Assembly: GCA_020720565.1 (NCBI GenBank)
Contig: DYOK01000031.1
Coordinates: 1-17,692, forward strand
DNA from: Acetofilamentum sp.
GTDB taxonomy: Bacteria > Bacteroidota > Bacteroidia > Bacteroidales > JAFGXI01
DNA: 17,692 nt
Reading direction: 5' to 3'
Shown here: piece by piece, positions 8,212 through 15,786 of the stretch
Layout: the number at the start of each line of letters is the position of its first letter
Position numbering within the stretch: the stretch's first letter is position 1
The notes under the pieces: model-generated
The model's database searches: none
What the model saw: the letters and a program-made list of their open reading frames with translations, nothing else
What the model was told of the DNA's origin: nothing
Translations under genes and position numbers: made by a program

Positions 8212-8230
8212 TATGGTCTTCGACCTATTT
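8212..8230 (-). promoter_or_regulatory. Small hairpin in the DUF4249 leader
   Basis: On the transcribed strand the sequence AAATAGGTCGAAGACCATA lies 13 nt upstream of the start codon. GGTC pairs with GACC around a GAA triloop. Sixteen of 19 positions match the leader of the TonB receptor gene upstream. Close placement to the start codon would allow an effect on translation initiation, but no function is established. Confidence 0.4.
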
Positions 8231-8335
8231 AATATATTTGTAACTAGATGTTTATCAATTGTCAGACTTGATTAAATACGACATTAAATTAAACTAAGTC
8301 CTTTAATTGTTTTTTTAATTTATTTGGCTAAGATC

Positions 8336-10714
8336 TTAAAATTTGAAATTGTAAGAGATTGAAGGGATGATTTTAAACAAAGCCAATTGCACCGCTTCTG
8401 TCTTTTTAGGGTCGTCTTCGTTTGGTCTAAAGGTGATAGAATATGCGTTTTCTCTCATGTAAGTATTATAAATTGAGAAATTCCAACTCGACTCAAAACG
8501 CTTTTTCTTTTCTCTTTTTTCGCCCGATTCGGGATCGATATAGCTTTTAGTTCGTTTATTGTTCAAGGTTAAACTTAAATCCAATCGATGATAGTCGGGC
8601 ATTCGATAACCATTTCGTTCGGTATAATAATTAATGGTTTCGCCTTCAATTTCGTATTTACCCGAAGGGAAAGTAACCGCATTACCCGTATAATAGACCC
8701 ACACTGCCGATATGTCGAGCCGTTTCGAAAGTTTGTACATGGCCACAACCGAAATGTCGTGTATACGGTCTTGTTTGGCCGAATACCAATTACCGTTATT
8801 AACTTGCTCAATTTGTCGCTGACTTCGAGCCAAAGTATAGCTAATCCAACCTGTAAATTTCCCTTGCGATTTTTTTACAAAAAATTCTAAACCAAACGCT
8901 CTGCCTTTACCGTACAAAAGCTCGCCTTCGATAGTAGGATTAAGATTGATTTCGGCACCAGGTCTAAAATCAATCACCCGATCCATCGTTTTGTAATAGG
9001 CTTCGATTGAGAATTCGTACAAATTTGATTTAAAATTTCTGAAATATCCTATCGCATATTGATCGGCCAATTCTGGCCAAATGTTGTTTGAACTGGGTAA
9101 CCAAATGTCGAGTGGTGTGCCAGTCGAAGAATTGGACATCAAATGCAAATATTGTGTAGTTCTCGAGTAAGATGCTTTTATCGAACTGGATTCGTTTAAT
9201 GTAAAATGTGCCCCCAATCGTGGCGAAAGATTGTTGAAAGAGGCTACACTTTCCCAATTGCCGATTGTACTGGTGTCTTTTACTTCGCCTTCAGAGTCGT
9301 AAGTGTAAAAATCGCCAGGTCCAATTTGATTAAAGTTGGAATATCTTAAGCCATAAGTGAAGGTCAATCGGCCGCCAATTTTATGCTCGTTGCTAATGTA
9401 CAAAGCACTTTCGAGCGAATACTTGTTTTGTACATCGATTGAATTGAGGTTGTCGTTATTGGACTCAAGGTAGCCTGGGTCGAAGGTGTGATGAATTACA
9501 TTGCCCCCAATTTTTAGCTTCATATTTCGATTCAAATAGTAATCAAAATCTTGTTTTAGATTGTAATCTTTAATTCGGGAACCAATTTCGAAGTCAGCAC
9601 TTTTAATACTAATTTTATAGTTGTATTCGCTGTATATCAACGAAGTATTCGAAAATAATTTGTCGCTAAAAGTATGGTTCCAACGTAAGGTTCCGGTCCT
9701 ATTGCCCCAGTCGAAACCAAAAATGTCGCTAAATCCAAAGTGGTCTTTTCCAAAGTAACCCGATAAGAATAAGCGGTCTTTTGCCCCTAATTGGTAATTG
9801 GCTTTTAGATTCAAATCGTAAAAATAGAGACTCGATTTATTTTGCATCTCGTCGTTCGATAATTTTAAAAATAAATCGGCGTAGGTCCTTCGACCCGAAA
9901 TAATAAACGAACCTTTGTCTTTAACAATGGGGGCTTCGATGGTCAATTTAGAGGCAATTAATCCTATGCCGCCATTAATTTCCAGTTTTTTACTATTGCC
10001 TTCTTTCATTTTTACATCCATCACCGACGACAAACGTCCACCATATTCGGCGGGGATAGCACCTTTGTAAAGCTGAACATCTCTAAGTGCGTCGGAGTTA
10101 AAAACAGAGAAAAATCCGAGCAAATGCGAAGCATTGTATACAGGGGCACCATCCAATAAAATTAAGTTTTGGTCGGAACTGCCACCCCTTACATAAAACC
10201 CAGAACTACCTTCGCCTGTCGACTGAACGCCAGGCATCAATTGAATGGTTTTTAATATATCTCTTTCACCAAAAAGAACGGGCAGTGCTTCGGCTTCTTT
10301 TAAGTCGAGCCTTGCAACGCTCATTTGCGTCGAACTCACATTCCTATCGGCTTTCTCGGCGGTAACCACCACTTCGTTTATTTGAGTCGAATTCGAGCCC
10401 AATTGAATGTCTTTTTTGACGTTTTGTGTCAAATTGATTTTAAACTCAATATTTTCGAACCCAATGTACGAAAACACCAATTGGTGTTCACCAGCAGGAA
10501 GAGTCAAAGAATAGAATCCGTACATATTGGTAGTGGTTCCTACACCTTTTAGGTTTTCTACAATAATAGTGGCACCAAATAAGTCTTCGCCAGTTTCTTT
10601 GTCTTTGATTTGGCCACTAATTGTAAAATTCTTTTGTGCCCATGACGGAGCAAAAAATATAATTAATAAAATTAGTATTGAATACTTTGCTTTATCTGAT
10701 ATTATAGCTCGCAT
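8336..10714 (-). CDS. TonB-dependent receptor with carboxypeptidase-regulatory-like N-terminal domain
   Basis: The protein (792 residues) is a Bacteroidota outer-membrane active transporter energised by TonB. A signal peptide ends near Ala26. A CarboxypepD_reg-like domain follows (about 30-105: GQIKDKETGEDLFGATI, YGFYSLTLPAG, YIGFENIEF). The plug domain (about 115-235) begins near EVVVTAE and shows PGVQSTGEGSSGFYVRGG, LILLDGAPVYN and AIPAEYGGRLSSVMDV. The remainder is a barrel of alternating strands, ending in SYNFKF with the terminal aromatic residue required for outer-membrane insertion. Length is short to medium for the class. The substrate cannot be read from sequence; the partner is a DUF4249 lipoprotein rather than a SusD protein, so a glycan-uptake role is not implied. 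It is transcribed away from the heme-protein genes, with a likely -7 box about 145 nt upstream. Confidence 0.9.
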   Translation of the reverse strand: MRAIISDKAKYSILILLIIFFAPSWAQKNFTISGQIKDKETGEDLFGATIIVENLKGVGTTTNMYGFYSLTLPAGEHQLVFSYIGFENIEFKINLTQNVKKDIQLGSNSTQINEVVVTAEKADRNVSSTQMSVARLDLKEAEALPVLFGERDILKTIQLMPGVQSTGEGSSGFYVRGGSSDQNLILLDGAPVYNASHLLGFFSVFNSDALRDVQLYKGAIPAEYGGRLSSVMDVKMKEGNSKKLEINGGIGLIASKLTIEAPIVKDKGSFIISGRRTYADLFLKLSNDEMQNKSSLYFYDLNLKANYQLGAKDRLFLSGYFGKDHFGFSDIFGFDWGNRTGTLRWNHTFSDKLFSNTSLIYSEYNYKISIKSADFEIGSRIKDYNLKQDFDYYLNRNMKLKIGGNVIHHTFDPGYLESNNDNLNSIDVQNKYSLESALYISNEHKIGGRLTFTYGLRYSNFNQIGPGDFYTYDSEGEVKDTSTIGNWESVASFNNLSPRLGAHFTLNESSSIKASYSRTTQYLHLMSNSSTGTPLDIWLPSSNNIWPELADQYAIGYFRNFKSNLYEFSIEAYYKTMDRVIDFRPGAEINLNPTIEGELLYGKGRAFGLEFFVKKSQGKFTGWISYTLARSQRQIEQVNNGNWYSAKQDRIHDISVVAMYKLSKRLDISAVWVYYTGNAVTFPSGKYEIEGETINYYTERNGYRMPDYHRLDLSLTLNNKRTKSYIDPESGEKREKKKRFESSWNFSIYNTYMRENAYSITFRPNEDDPKKTEAVQLALFKIIPSISYNFKF

Positions 10715-10774
10715 TGTGTAGTGTGTTTTTTTGAATTTTGATGTGATATTGTTAAATAGCTAATTTTTTTGAAT

Positions 10775-10793
10775 TATTGCCTTCGGCCTATTT
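10775..10793 (-). promoter_or_regulatory. Small hairpin in the TonB receptor leader
   Basis: The transcribed strand reads AAATAGGCCGAAGGCAATA, 60 nt upstream of the receptor start. GCC pairs with GGC around a GAA triloop. Compared with the DUF4249 leader copy, a U-A pair has become C-G, keeping the stem. This supports an RNA structure rather than a plain DNA site, though only two copies are available here. Confidence 0.4.
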
Positions 10794-10857
10794 GTTTTAA
10801 TTCTTATTAATTACCAAATTGACTAAATTAGATCGGGTTTACAGTGTAAATATTGTG

Positions 10858-10865
10858 CAAAGTTA
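10858..10865 (-). promoter_or_regulatory. -7 box of the TonB receptor promoter
   Basis: The complement of 10858-10865 is TAACTTTG, identical to the -7 box of the amidase promoter. The nearest TTG on this strand (10891-10893) is 25 nt away, slightly too far, so the -33 element is poor. A start here would give a leader of about 135 nt carrying the hairpin at 10775-10793. The 287-nt region between the divergent receptor and heme-protein genes holds nothing else I can assign. Confidence 0.5.
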
Positions 10866-11001
10866 TTAATGCAATATAATAGCTATAAACCAATCTTCTA
10901 CATTCATTTTTTTGCAAATATCGTATTAATTCATCAAAAAAATTTGCTTTAGTATGAAATTTTATTTAGAATTGTTCTAAATAAATTTAAATTTATAACA
11001 G

Positions 11002-11406
11002 ATGAAAAAAGTATTCATTATCAGTTTGTTAGTTTCTGGCTTAGCTATGTTGAGCTTTACAAATTATAAAAACAAACCCATTGAGCAGAGCAATCAAGCC
11101 GCAATTCAAGTTCCAGCCAATGTACAAGTTGCGTTAGATAAGTCGTGTACCATGTGTCATAACGATGCATCTAAAAACTTAAAAGGTAAAACTAAACTGA
11201 GTTTCGATAAGTTATTATCCGCCGATGGTTATCCGAGTCCTAAAAAAATGGCTAAATTTCTAGAAATTGCAGATGAGGTTAAGAACAATTCAATGCCACC
11301 CAAAGGCTTCTTGGAGAAAAATCCAGATAAAGCACTCACCGAAACCGAAAAATCGGCAATTATCGCATGGGCTCAATCCGAGGCTAAGAAATTAGGTGCA
11401 AAATAA
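11002..11406 (+). CDS. Small exported c-type heme-binding protein
   Basis: This 134-residue protein has a signal sequence (about 1-20, LLVSGLAMLSF) and one covalent heme site, CTMCH (Cys49, Cys52, His53). A likely distal heme ligand is Met98 in NSMPPKGF. The layout (heme motif close to the N-terminus of the mature protein, then a helix, MPP and a C-terminal ETEKSAIIAWAQSEA helix) fits a small monoheme cytochrome or a heme-binding-domain protein. It presumably carries electrons, or senses redox or gas, in the periplasm; no partner oxidoreductase is present in the window. It is followed by a strong hairpin terminator, so it is probably a single-gene transcript despite the second heme protein just downstream. 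Confidence 0.8.
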   Translation: MKKVFIISLLVSGLAMLSFTNYKNKPIEQSNQAAIQVPANVQVALDKSCTMCHNDASKNLKGKTKLSFDKLLSADGYPSPKKMAKFLEIADEVKNNSMPPKGFLEKNPDKALTETEKSAIIAWAQSEAKKLGAK

Positions 11407-11425
11407 ACTAGCTTAATCGAATTGG

Positions 11426-11463
11426 AATATCAAATTTCTAACAAGAAGCTTGATATTTTTTTT
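11426..11463 (+). terminator. Intrinsic terminator after the first heme-protein gene
   Basis: AATATCAA (11426-11433) pairs with TTGATATT (11450-11457); after a 2x2 mismatch, TTCT (11436-11439) pairs with AGAA (11444-11447) around an AACA tetraloop. The stem runs straight into a T-tract (11456-11463). It lies 20 nt past the stop codon, as expected for rho-independent termination. Confidence 0.75.
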
Positions 11464-11488
11464 GAGACAAAGAGTAATCCCTTTTTTC

Positions 11489-11522
11489 TTGTAAGCTAAA
11501 TAGCTTAATTTTAATAACTTTG
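11489..11522 (+). promoter_or_regulatory. Promoter of the second heme-protein gene
   Basis: TTG (11489-11491) and TAACTTTG (11515-11522) are 23 nt apart, at the long end of the accepted spacing for Bacteroidota promoters. The spacer contains a perfect inverted repeat (11492-11507). The resulting leader would be about 170 nt long, with the third TAGCTTAAT-type motif inside it. Confidence 0.55.
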
Positions 11523-11695
11523 ATTTTTAAAAATAAAAAGTATTGTTCATTTTTTTTATTGTTCGTTGCCCTAAAGAATAAAATCATTTAAAAAACAAGT
11601 AAGTATTAGGTGTAATTTAATGTTGTATTTTATTAAGCTAGAAAATTTATAAATAGTTAGTTACTAAAATTAGAAATAGTTCAAAGACCTTAATT

Positions 11696-12151
11696 ATGAA
11701 AAAGAAAATATTATTATCTGTAGCAATTCTATTAGTTTTGATACAGTTTTTGCCCATATTTAAAGTAGAAAATCAATCTAAAAACCCTGGCGATTTAATC
11801 CAAAACAATACAGTGCCAGCCGATATTGTTCAAATTTTAAAAACATCGTGCTACGATTGCCACTCTAACGATACCAAAACACCATGGTATGGATATATCG
11901 CCCCAGTCAAGTGGTTAGTGAACTATGACGTTCAAAAAGGGCGCAAGCATGTTAATTTCTCGAATTGGAACACACTTAGCTCAGTAGAAAAAATTAAAGT
12001 ACTTGACGAGTGTGCCGATGAAATTCTGATGGACGAAATGCCAATGAAAATTTATACTTCGATGCATCAAGATGCACTTCTAAACGAAAGTCAAAAAGAA
12101 GCCTTTGCAAGCTGGGTAGAACAGTATTCCGAGGAGCTCTACAATCAGTAG
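11696..12151 (+). CDS. Heme-binding domain protein (Haem_bd-like), membrane-anchored or exported
   Basis: A 151-residue protein with an N-terminal hydrophobic segment (about 4-21, LLSVAILLVLIQFLPIF) and one CxxCH site, CYDCH (Cys52, Cys55, His56). The surrounding pattern SCYDCHSNDTKTPWYGYIAP, the later VNFSNW (86-91) and EMPMKIYTSMHQDALL (114-129) are characteristic of the Bacteroidota heme-binding domain family. Met115 or Met117 is the probable sixth heme ligand. Lack of a lipobox, and a hydrophobic segment without a clear cleavage site, suggest either a signal anchor or a signal peptide. An extra cysteine, Cys106, is not part of the heme motif. Family function is not established; redox sensing or electron transfer in the periplasm is plausible. 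It shares little sequence with the preceding heme protein outside CxxCH and a MP motif. Confidence 0.85.
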   Translation: MKKKILLSVAILLVLIQFLPIFKVENQSKNPGDLIQNNTVPADIVQILKTSCYDCHSNDTKTPWYGYIAPVKWLVNYDVQKGRKHVNFSNWNTLSSVEKIKVLDECADEILMDEMPMKIYTSMHQDALLNESQKEAFASWVEQYSEELYNQ

Positions 12152-12213
12152 CGTTTCTAAACCAAAAATTGACTTACTTTTATTATGAGCTAATATGCCA
12201 CAAAATTTTTTGA

Positions 12214-12221
12214 TATCTTTG
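12214..12221 (+). promoter_or_regulatory. -7 box upstream of the metallo-hydrolase gene
   Basis: TATCTTTG matches TAnnTTTG, the same form as upstream of gdhA. No TTG lies at the right distance upstream, so the -33 element is weak or absent. A start near 12227 would give a leader of about 130 nt that includes a 10-bp palindrome, GAAGGCCTTC (12298-12307). Confidence 0.45.
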
Positions 12222-12358
12222 CACTTAGCCCTTGTAATACCAGAATTAATTAGGCATAGAGCATATTAAATGTGAATTACAAAAACCAAAATTGCTCGAA
12301 GGCCTTCTTTCTTTTATTTGCTATACTATCCTTATTATAATAAAAAAAACCAATCAAT

Positions 12359-13201
12359 ATGAAACTATATTCAATACCAACAGGAAACTTAAAATTGGAT
12401 GGTGGCGCTATGTTTGGCGTAGTCCCAAAGGTTATTTGGAGCAAACTTTATCCGGCCGACGAAAATAATTTGTGCAATTGGGCGATGCGCTGCCTCCTAA
12501 TTGTCGATGGGGACAGAAAAATATTAATCGACAGCGGTGTTGGCGATAAACAAGATGCTAAATTTTTTGGGCATTACGATTTAAATGGTGACGATACTTT
12601 GGAACAATCGCTCCAACGATATGGCTTTTCGCCCGAAGATATTACCGATCATATCTTGACGCACTTGCATTTCGATCATGTGGGCGGATCGGTTCGTTAT
12701 AACACAAATGGAGAACTCGTTCCCACTTTCCCTAATGCAACTTATTGGATCAGTCGTGCTCAGTGGGAGTGGGCAACAAACCCCAATCGCCGCGAAAAAG
12801 CATCTTTTTTAACAGAAAATATTTTGCCCATCATCGAAAAAGCCAAGTTGAGTTTTATCGAAAAAGAAGGCGAAATTTTACCCAATGTACAAGTGCTTTT
12901 ATACAATGGACATACCGACGGTCAAGTGATTCCTGTTGTGAATTGCAATGGAAAGTCGGTAGCCTATATGGGCGATTTGCTGCCATCTACAGCACATATT
13001 CCTATGCCTTATGTTATGTCCTACGACACAAGACCACTTATTACCCTCGAAGATAAAAAAGACTTTTTCGAACGTGCCGTAAATGGTGAATGGGTCTTGT
13101 TTTTCGAACACGATTTATATCACGAATGCTGCACGCTTCAAGAAACGCCAAAAGGAGTTCGCGAAAAAGCTGTATTCAAATTAGAAGAGCAAACTTTTTA
13201 A
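12359..13201 (+). CDS. Metallo-beta-lactamase-fold hydrolase
   Basis: This 280-residue protein has no signal peptide and should be cytosolic. It carries a full dinuclear metal site: HLHFDH (His102, His104, Asp106, His107), GHTDGQ with His185, GD with Asp206, and FEHD with His251. The N-terminal GAMFGVVPKVIWSKLYPADENN and NWAMRCLLI segments are typical of a group related to YtnP-like or AHL-lactonase-like MBL hydrolases. Lactone or phosphate/sulfate ester hydrolysis is possible, but the substrate is not determined by sequence. A Cys pair near the C-terminus (Cys257-Cys258) is of unknown meaning. It stands alone: the upstream heme gene ends 207 nt earlier, and a strong bidirectional terminator follows. 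Confidence 0.85.
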   Translation: MKLYSIPTGNLKLDGGAMFGVVPKVIWSKLYPADENNLCNWAMRCLLIVDGDRKILIDSGVGDKQDAKFFGHYDLNGDDTLEQSLQRYGFSPEDITDHILTHLHFDHVGGSVRYNTNGELVPTFPNATYWISRAQWEWATNPNRREKASFLTENILPIIEKAKLSFIEKEGEILPNVQVLLYNGHTDGQVIPVVNCNGKSVAYMGDLLPSTAHIPMPYVMSYDTRPLITLEDKKDFFERAVNGEWVLFFEHDLYHECCTLQETPKGVREKAVFKLEEQTF

Positions 13202-13246
13202 AAAAAGATAAAGGAATTAATTATCTGATTTGCCATGTGTTCCAAA

Positions 13247-13280
13247 AAAAAGGGTCGAACGTAATTGTTCGACCCTTTTT
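13247..13280. terminator. Strong bidirectional terminator between the hydrolase gene and pnp
   Basis: A perfect 14-bp inverted repeat, AAAAAGGGTCGAAC (13247-13260) and GTTCGACCCTTTTT (13267-13280), with a 6-nt loop. It has a GC-rich core and U-runs on both strands. It sits between convergent genes and can end both transcripts. Confidence 0.9.
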
Positions 13281-13324
13281 GTATAATGCAAATGCTTCTG
13301 ATAAAGCAATTTAATCTGAATAAA

Positions 13325-13339
13325 AAGGTCTACGACCTT
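13325..13339 (-). terminator. Possible small terminator hairpin spanning the pnp stop codon
   Basis: On the pnp strand AAGGTC-GTA-GACCTT forms a 6-bp stem with a triloop; the TAG stop (13330-13332) lies in the loop and stem, and TTT follows. It is short, and the stronger terminator at 13247-13280 lies downstream, so it may be incidental. Confidence 0.3.
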
Positions 13340-15471
13340 GGCTCTTCTTTTTCTGGACGTGGCAACAATACTTTTCTGGAAAGTTTGTATTTCCCATTCT
13401 TCTCTACACCCAATAATTTGACTTCGATTTGATCGCCCAATTTAAGAACTTCGTCTACTTTGTCTAAGCGACGCCATTCAATTTCCGAAATATGAAGTAA
13501 ACCTTCTTTTCCTGGTAAAAATTCGACAAAAGCACCAAAATCGACAATGCTTTTTACTTTGGCAGGATACACTTCGCCAACTTCGGGGATAGCAACAATG
13601 CCTTTGATACGGGCACGAGCCGCCGAAATCGAATCTAAATCTGGAGCCGAAATGTCAACCATTCCCAAGTTACCTACTTCTTCAATGGTAATGATTGTAC
13701 CTGTAGTTCTTTGAATTTCTTGAATAACTTTTCCACCGGGTCCGATAACGGCACCAATCATATCTTGAGGAATTTCGATTCGTTCGATACGTGGAGCATG
13801 TGGCTTGTAGTCTTCTCTGGGTGCCGACAAAGTTTTCATCATTTCGCCCAAAATATGAGCACGACCTTCCTTCGCTTGATTGAGTGCTTTTTCTAAAATA
13901 TCGAAAGTTAAGCCATCTACTTTTATGTCCATTTGGGTTGCTGTAATTCCTTTCGAAGTACCTGTAACTTTAAAGTCCATATCGCCTAAGTGATCTTCAT
14001 CTCCTAAAATGTCCGATAATACGGCAAATTGACCAGTTTTCGAATCGCTAATCAAACCCATTGCAATACCCGAAACAGGTGCTTTCATTTTTACTCCTGC
14101 ATCCATCAAAGCCAAACATCCGGCACAAACAGTCGCCATCGACGAAGAACCGTTGCTTTCCAAAATATCCGATACCACTCTGATAGAGTAGGGGTTACCT
14201 TCGGTGTCTTTTGGAACCATGCCTTTTAAAGCTCGGTGAGCCAAATTACCGTGTCCAACTTCGCGACGGCTAACGCCTCTGGGTGCTCTGGCATCTCCAG
14301 TTGAAAATGGGGGGAAATTATAATGCAAGGTAAAACGTTCGGTTGTGGCAATTACTGCACCGTCGATTCTTTGTTCGTCTAATTTTGAGCCTAAAGTTAC
14401 CGTAGTTATCGATTGAGTTTCGCCTCTTGTAAATACAGCAGATCCGTGTGTTGAAGGTAAATAATCGACTTCGCTCCAAATGGGTCGAATCTGATTGGTT
14501 TTACGTCCGTCTAAACGGATTCCTTCGTTCAAAATCATTTTTCGAACGGCTTCCTTTTCGACATCGTGGTAGTACACTTTGACAAATTTTTCGTATGCCG
14601 CACGTTCTTCGTCGCTAAATTGAGCTAAAAATTCAACTTTAACAGCCGAGAATTTTTCGGAACGTAAATGTTTGTTAGCGTTACACTCACGAGCTATAGC
14701 ATATGCTTTGTCATAAGTTTCTTTCCAAACTTTCGCTCTAATATCTTCGTTGTGCGTTTCGTGGCAATACACACGTTTTTCGGTTGCTCCAACTTCTTTG
14801 GCAAATTCAATTTGTGCTTGACATTGTAGTTTAATGGCATCGTGGGCCAATTTTATGGCTTCGAGCATTTCTACTTCCGAGATCTCGGCAAATTCGCCTT
14901 CGACCATGTTAATGTTATCGATGGTACCTGCCACAATCATGTCGATATCGGCTTTCTCGAGTTGGCTTACCGTCGGGTTAATGTATAATTTTCCCTCTAT
15001 TCGTGCCACACGACATTCCGAAATGGGACCGTTAAATGGGATATTTGAAACGGCAATAGCGGCAGAAGCTGCTAAACCGGCGTAAGCATCGGGGTAAATA
15101 TCTTTGTCAGATGACATTAAAATGACATTAACAAATGTTTCGGCATGATAATCTTCTGGGAAAAGGGGGCGAAGTGCACGATCCATCAATCGAGAGATTA
15201 AAATCTCGTAATCAGATAAACGACCTTCGCGTTTTAAAAATCCACCGGGAACACGTCCAACAGAGGCATATTTTTCTTTATATTCGCATGATAAGGGTAA
15301 AAAATCCACATCAGCTTTGGCGTCGGGTGCACTAACCACAGTGGCCAACATCATGGTTTGTCCTACTTTTAAGACCACAGAGCCATCGGCTTGTTTGGCC
15401 AATTTACCGGTCGAAATTTCAATCGTCTGACCATCAGGCATCTGAATGGTCTTTTTAATTTCATTGTACAT
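13330..15471 (-). CDS. pnp: Polynucleotide phosphorylase
   Basis: PNPase degrades RNA 3'-to-5' by phosphorolysis and is part of the RNA turnover machinery. With the start at 15471 the protein has 713 residues, the usual length. Domains in order: first RNase PH core (about 12-145, with the RNA-contacting GGFLKREGR at 76-84), helical linker (about 240-310), second RNase PH core (about 320-550) with phosphate-binding SNGSSSM (439-445) and catalytic Asp493, Asp499 and Lys501 in DEDHLGDMDFK, then KH (about 562-620, GPGGK at 577-581) and S1 (about 632-700, DFGAFVEF). A frame extension to 15516 adds 15 residues, but family members begin at MYNEIKKTI followed by the PDG and TGKLAKQADG motifs, so 15471 is chosen. 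It lies downstream of rpsO as in many bacteria, separated by a terminator. Confidence 0.96.
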   Translation of the reverse strand: MYNEIKKTIQMPDGQTIEISTGKLAKQADGSVVLKVGQTMMLATVVSAPDAKADVDFLPLSCEYKEKYASVGRVPGGFLKREGRLSDYEILISRLMDRALRPLFPEDYHAETFVNVILMSSDKDIYPDAYAGLAASAAIAVSNIPFNGPISECRVARIEGKLYINPTVSQLEKADIDMIVAGTIDNINMVEGEFAEISEVEMLEAIKLAHDAIKLQCQAQIEFAKEVGATEKRVYCHETHNEDIRAKVWKETYDKAYAIARECNANKHLRSEKFSAVKVEFLAQFSDEERAAYEKFVKVYYHDVEKEAVRKMILNEGIRLDGRKTNQIRPIWSEVDYLPSTHGSAVFTRGETQSITTVTLGSKLDEQRIDGAVIATTERFTLHYNFPPFSTGDARAPRGVSRREVGHGNLAHRALKGMVPKDTEGNPYSIRVVSDILESNGSSSMATVCAGCLALMDAGVKMKAPVSGIAMGLISDSKTGQFAVLSDILGDEDHLGDMDFKVTGTSKGITATQMDIKVDGLTFDILEKALNQAKEGRAHILGEMMKTLSAPREDYKPHAPRIERIEIPQDMIGAVIGPGGKVIQEIQRTTGTIITIEEVGNLGMVDISAPDLDSISAARARIKGIVAIPEVGEVYPAKVKSIVDFGAFVEFLPGKEGLLHISEIEWRRLDKVDEVLKLGDQIEVKLLGVEKNGKYKLSRKVLLPRPEKEEPRS

Positions 15472-15578
15472 ATTTTTCGTCTTTATTTTTTCAGCCGTGA
15501 AGATACAATATATCAATGAGTTTTAAAAGTTTTATTTGTTGATTCGTTTTTTTTGTTTCAAGGTAACAATAGTAAATT

Positions 15579-15610
15579 ATACCAAATACATTTGAAGGTG
15601 TTTTTGGTAT
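15579..15610 (-). promoter_or_regulatory. Hairpin in the pnp leader region
   Basis: ATACCAAA (15579-15586) pairs with TTTGGTAT (15603-15610); after a T-T mismatch ACA pairs with TGT, giving 11 pairs around an 8-nt loop, about 108 nt upstream of the pnp start. No U-run follows, so it is not a terminator. In Escherichia coli the pnp leader holds a stem that is cut by RNase III and used for autoregulation; a similar role here is only a hypothesis. No clear promoter for pnp was found in the 315-nt rpsO-pnp gap. Confidence 0.45.
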
Positions 15611-15741
15611 TACAAGTCGGAAGTTAATTACATCGTTAACCATTGATCATTAAATGCTAAATTTTTCCTCTAAAATCTCACATTATAAAATGATCCATCA
15701 TCATTCTTGAATTGTGTAATTTGGCGAAATGTTTCTAACAA

Positions 15742-15767
15742 AAAAAGGAGCTATGCGGCTCCTTTTT
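15742..15767 (-). terminator. Intrinsic terminator after rpsO
   Basis: AAAAAGGAGC (15742-15751) and GCTCCTTTTT (15758-15767) form a perfect 10-bp stem with a 6-nt loop, 20 nt past the rpsO stop. Read on the minus strand it ends in a U-run. It should separate most rpsO transcription from pnp, although read-through may feed pnp. Confidence 0.85.
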
Positions 15768-15786
15768 GTTTTCGTTAGTGAACGAA

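Larger units (their letters stand above)
11409..11640. repeat. Three copies of a TAGCTTAAT motif between the heme-protein genes
   Basis: TAGCTTAAT occurs at 11409-11417 and 11501-11509, and its reverse complement ATTAAGCTA at 11632-11640. The middle copy is part of a perfect inverted repeat, TAAGCTA-AA-TAGCTTA (11492-11507), which sits exactly between the -33 and -7 elements of the promoter there. The arrangement resembles operator sites for a dimeric regulator, but this is inference. Confidence 0.45.

Noticed and set aside
8336..10714. Calling the TonB receptor region a polysaccharide-utilisation locus
   Set aside because: There is no SusD-like gene, glycoside hydrolase, or sigma/anti-sigma pair nearby; the partner is a DUF4249 lipoprotein.
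12298..12307. Perfect palindrome GAAGGCCTTC upstream of the metallo-hydrolase gene, sharing CGAAGGC with the leader hairpins
   Set aside because: It has no loop, lacks the AAATAGG flank, and is too short to claim a regulatory site or a further copy of the leader element.
12359..13201. Calling the metallo-hydrolase a quorum-quenching AHL lactonase
   Set aside because: The metal site is shared by many MBL enzymes with other substrates, and no residue or neighbour seen here selects lactones.
15472..15516. A 15-residue N-terminal extension of PNPase
   Set aside because: The extension MIYCIFTAEKIKTKN has no counterpart in the family, and MYNEIKKTI at 15471 is the usual start region with correct spacing to the first RNase PH core.
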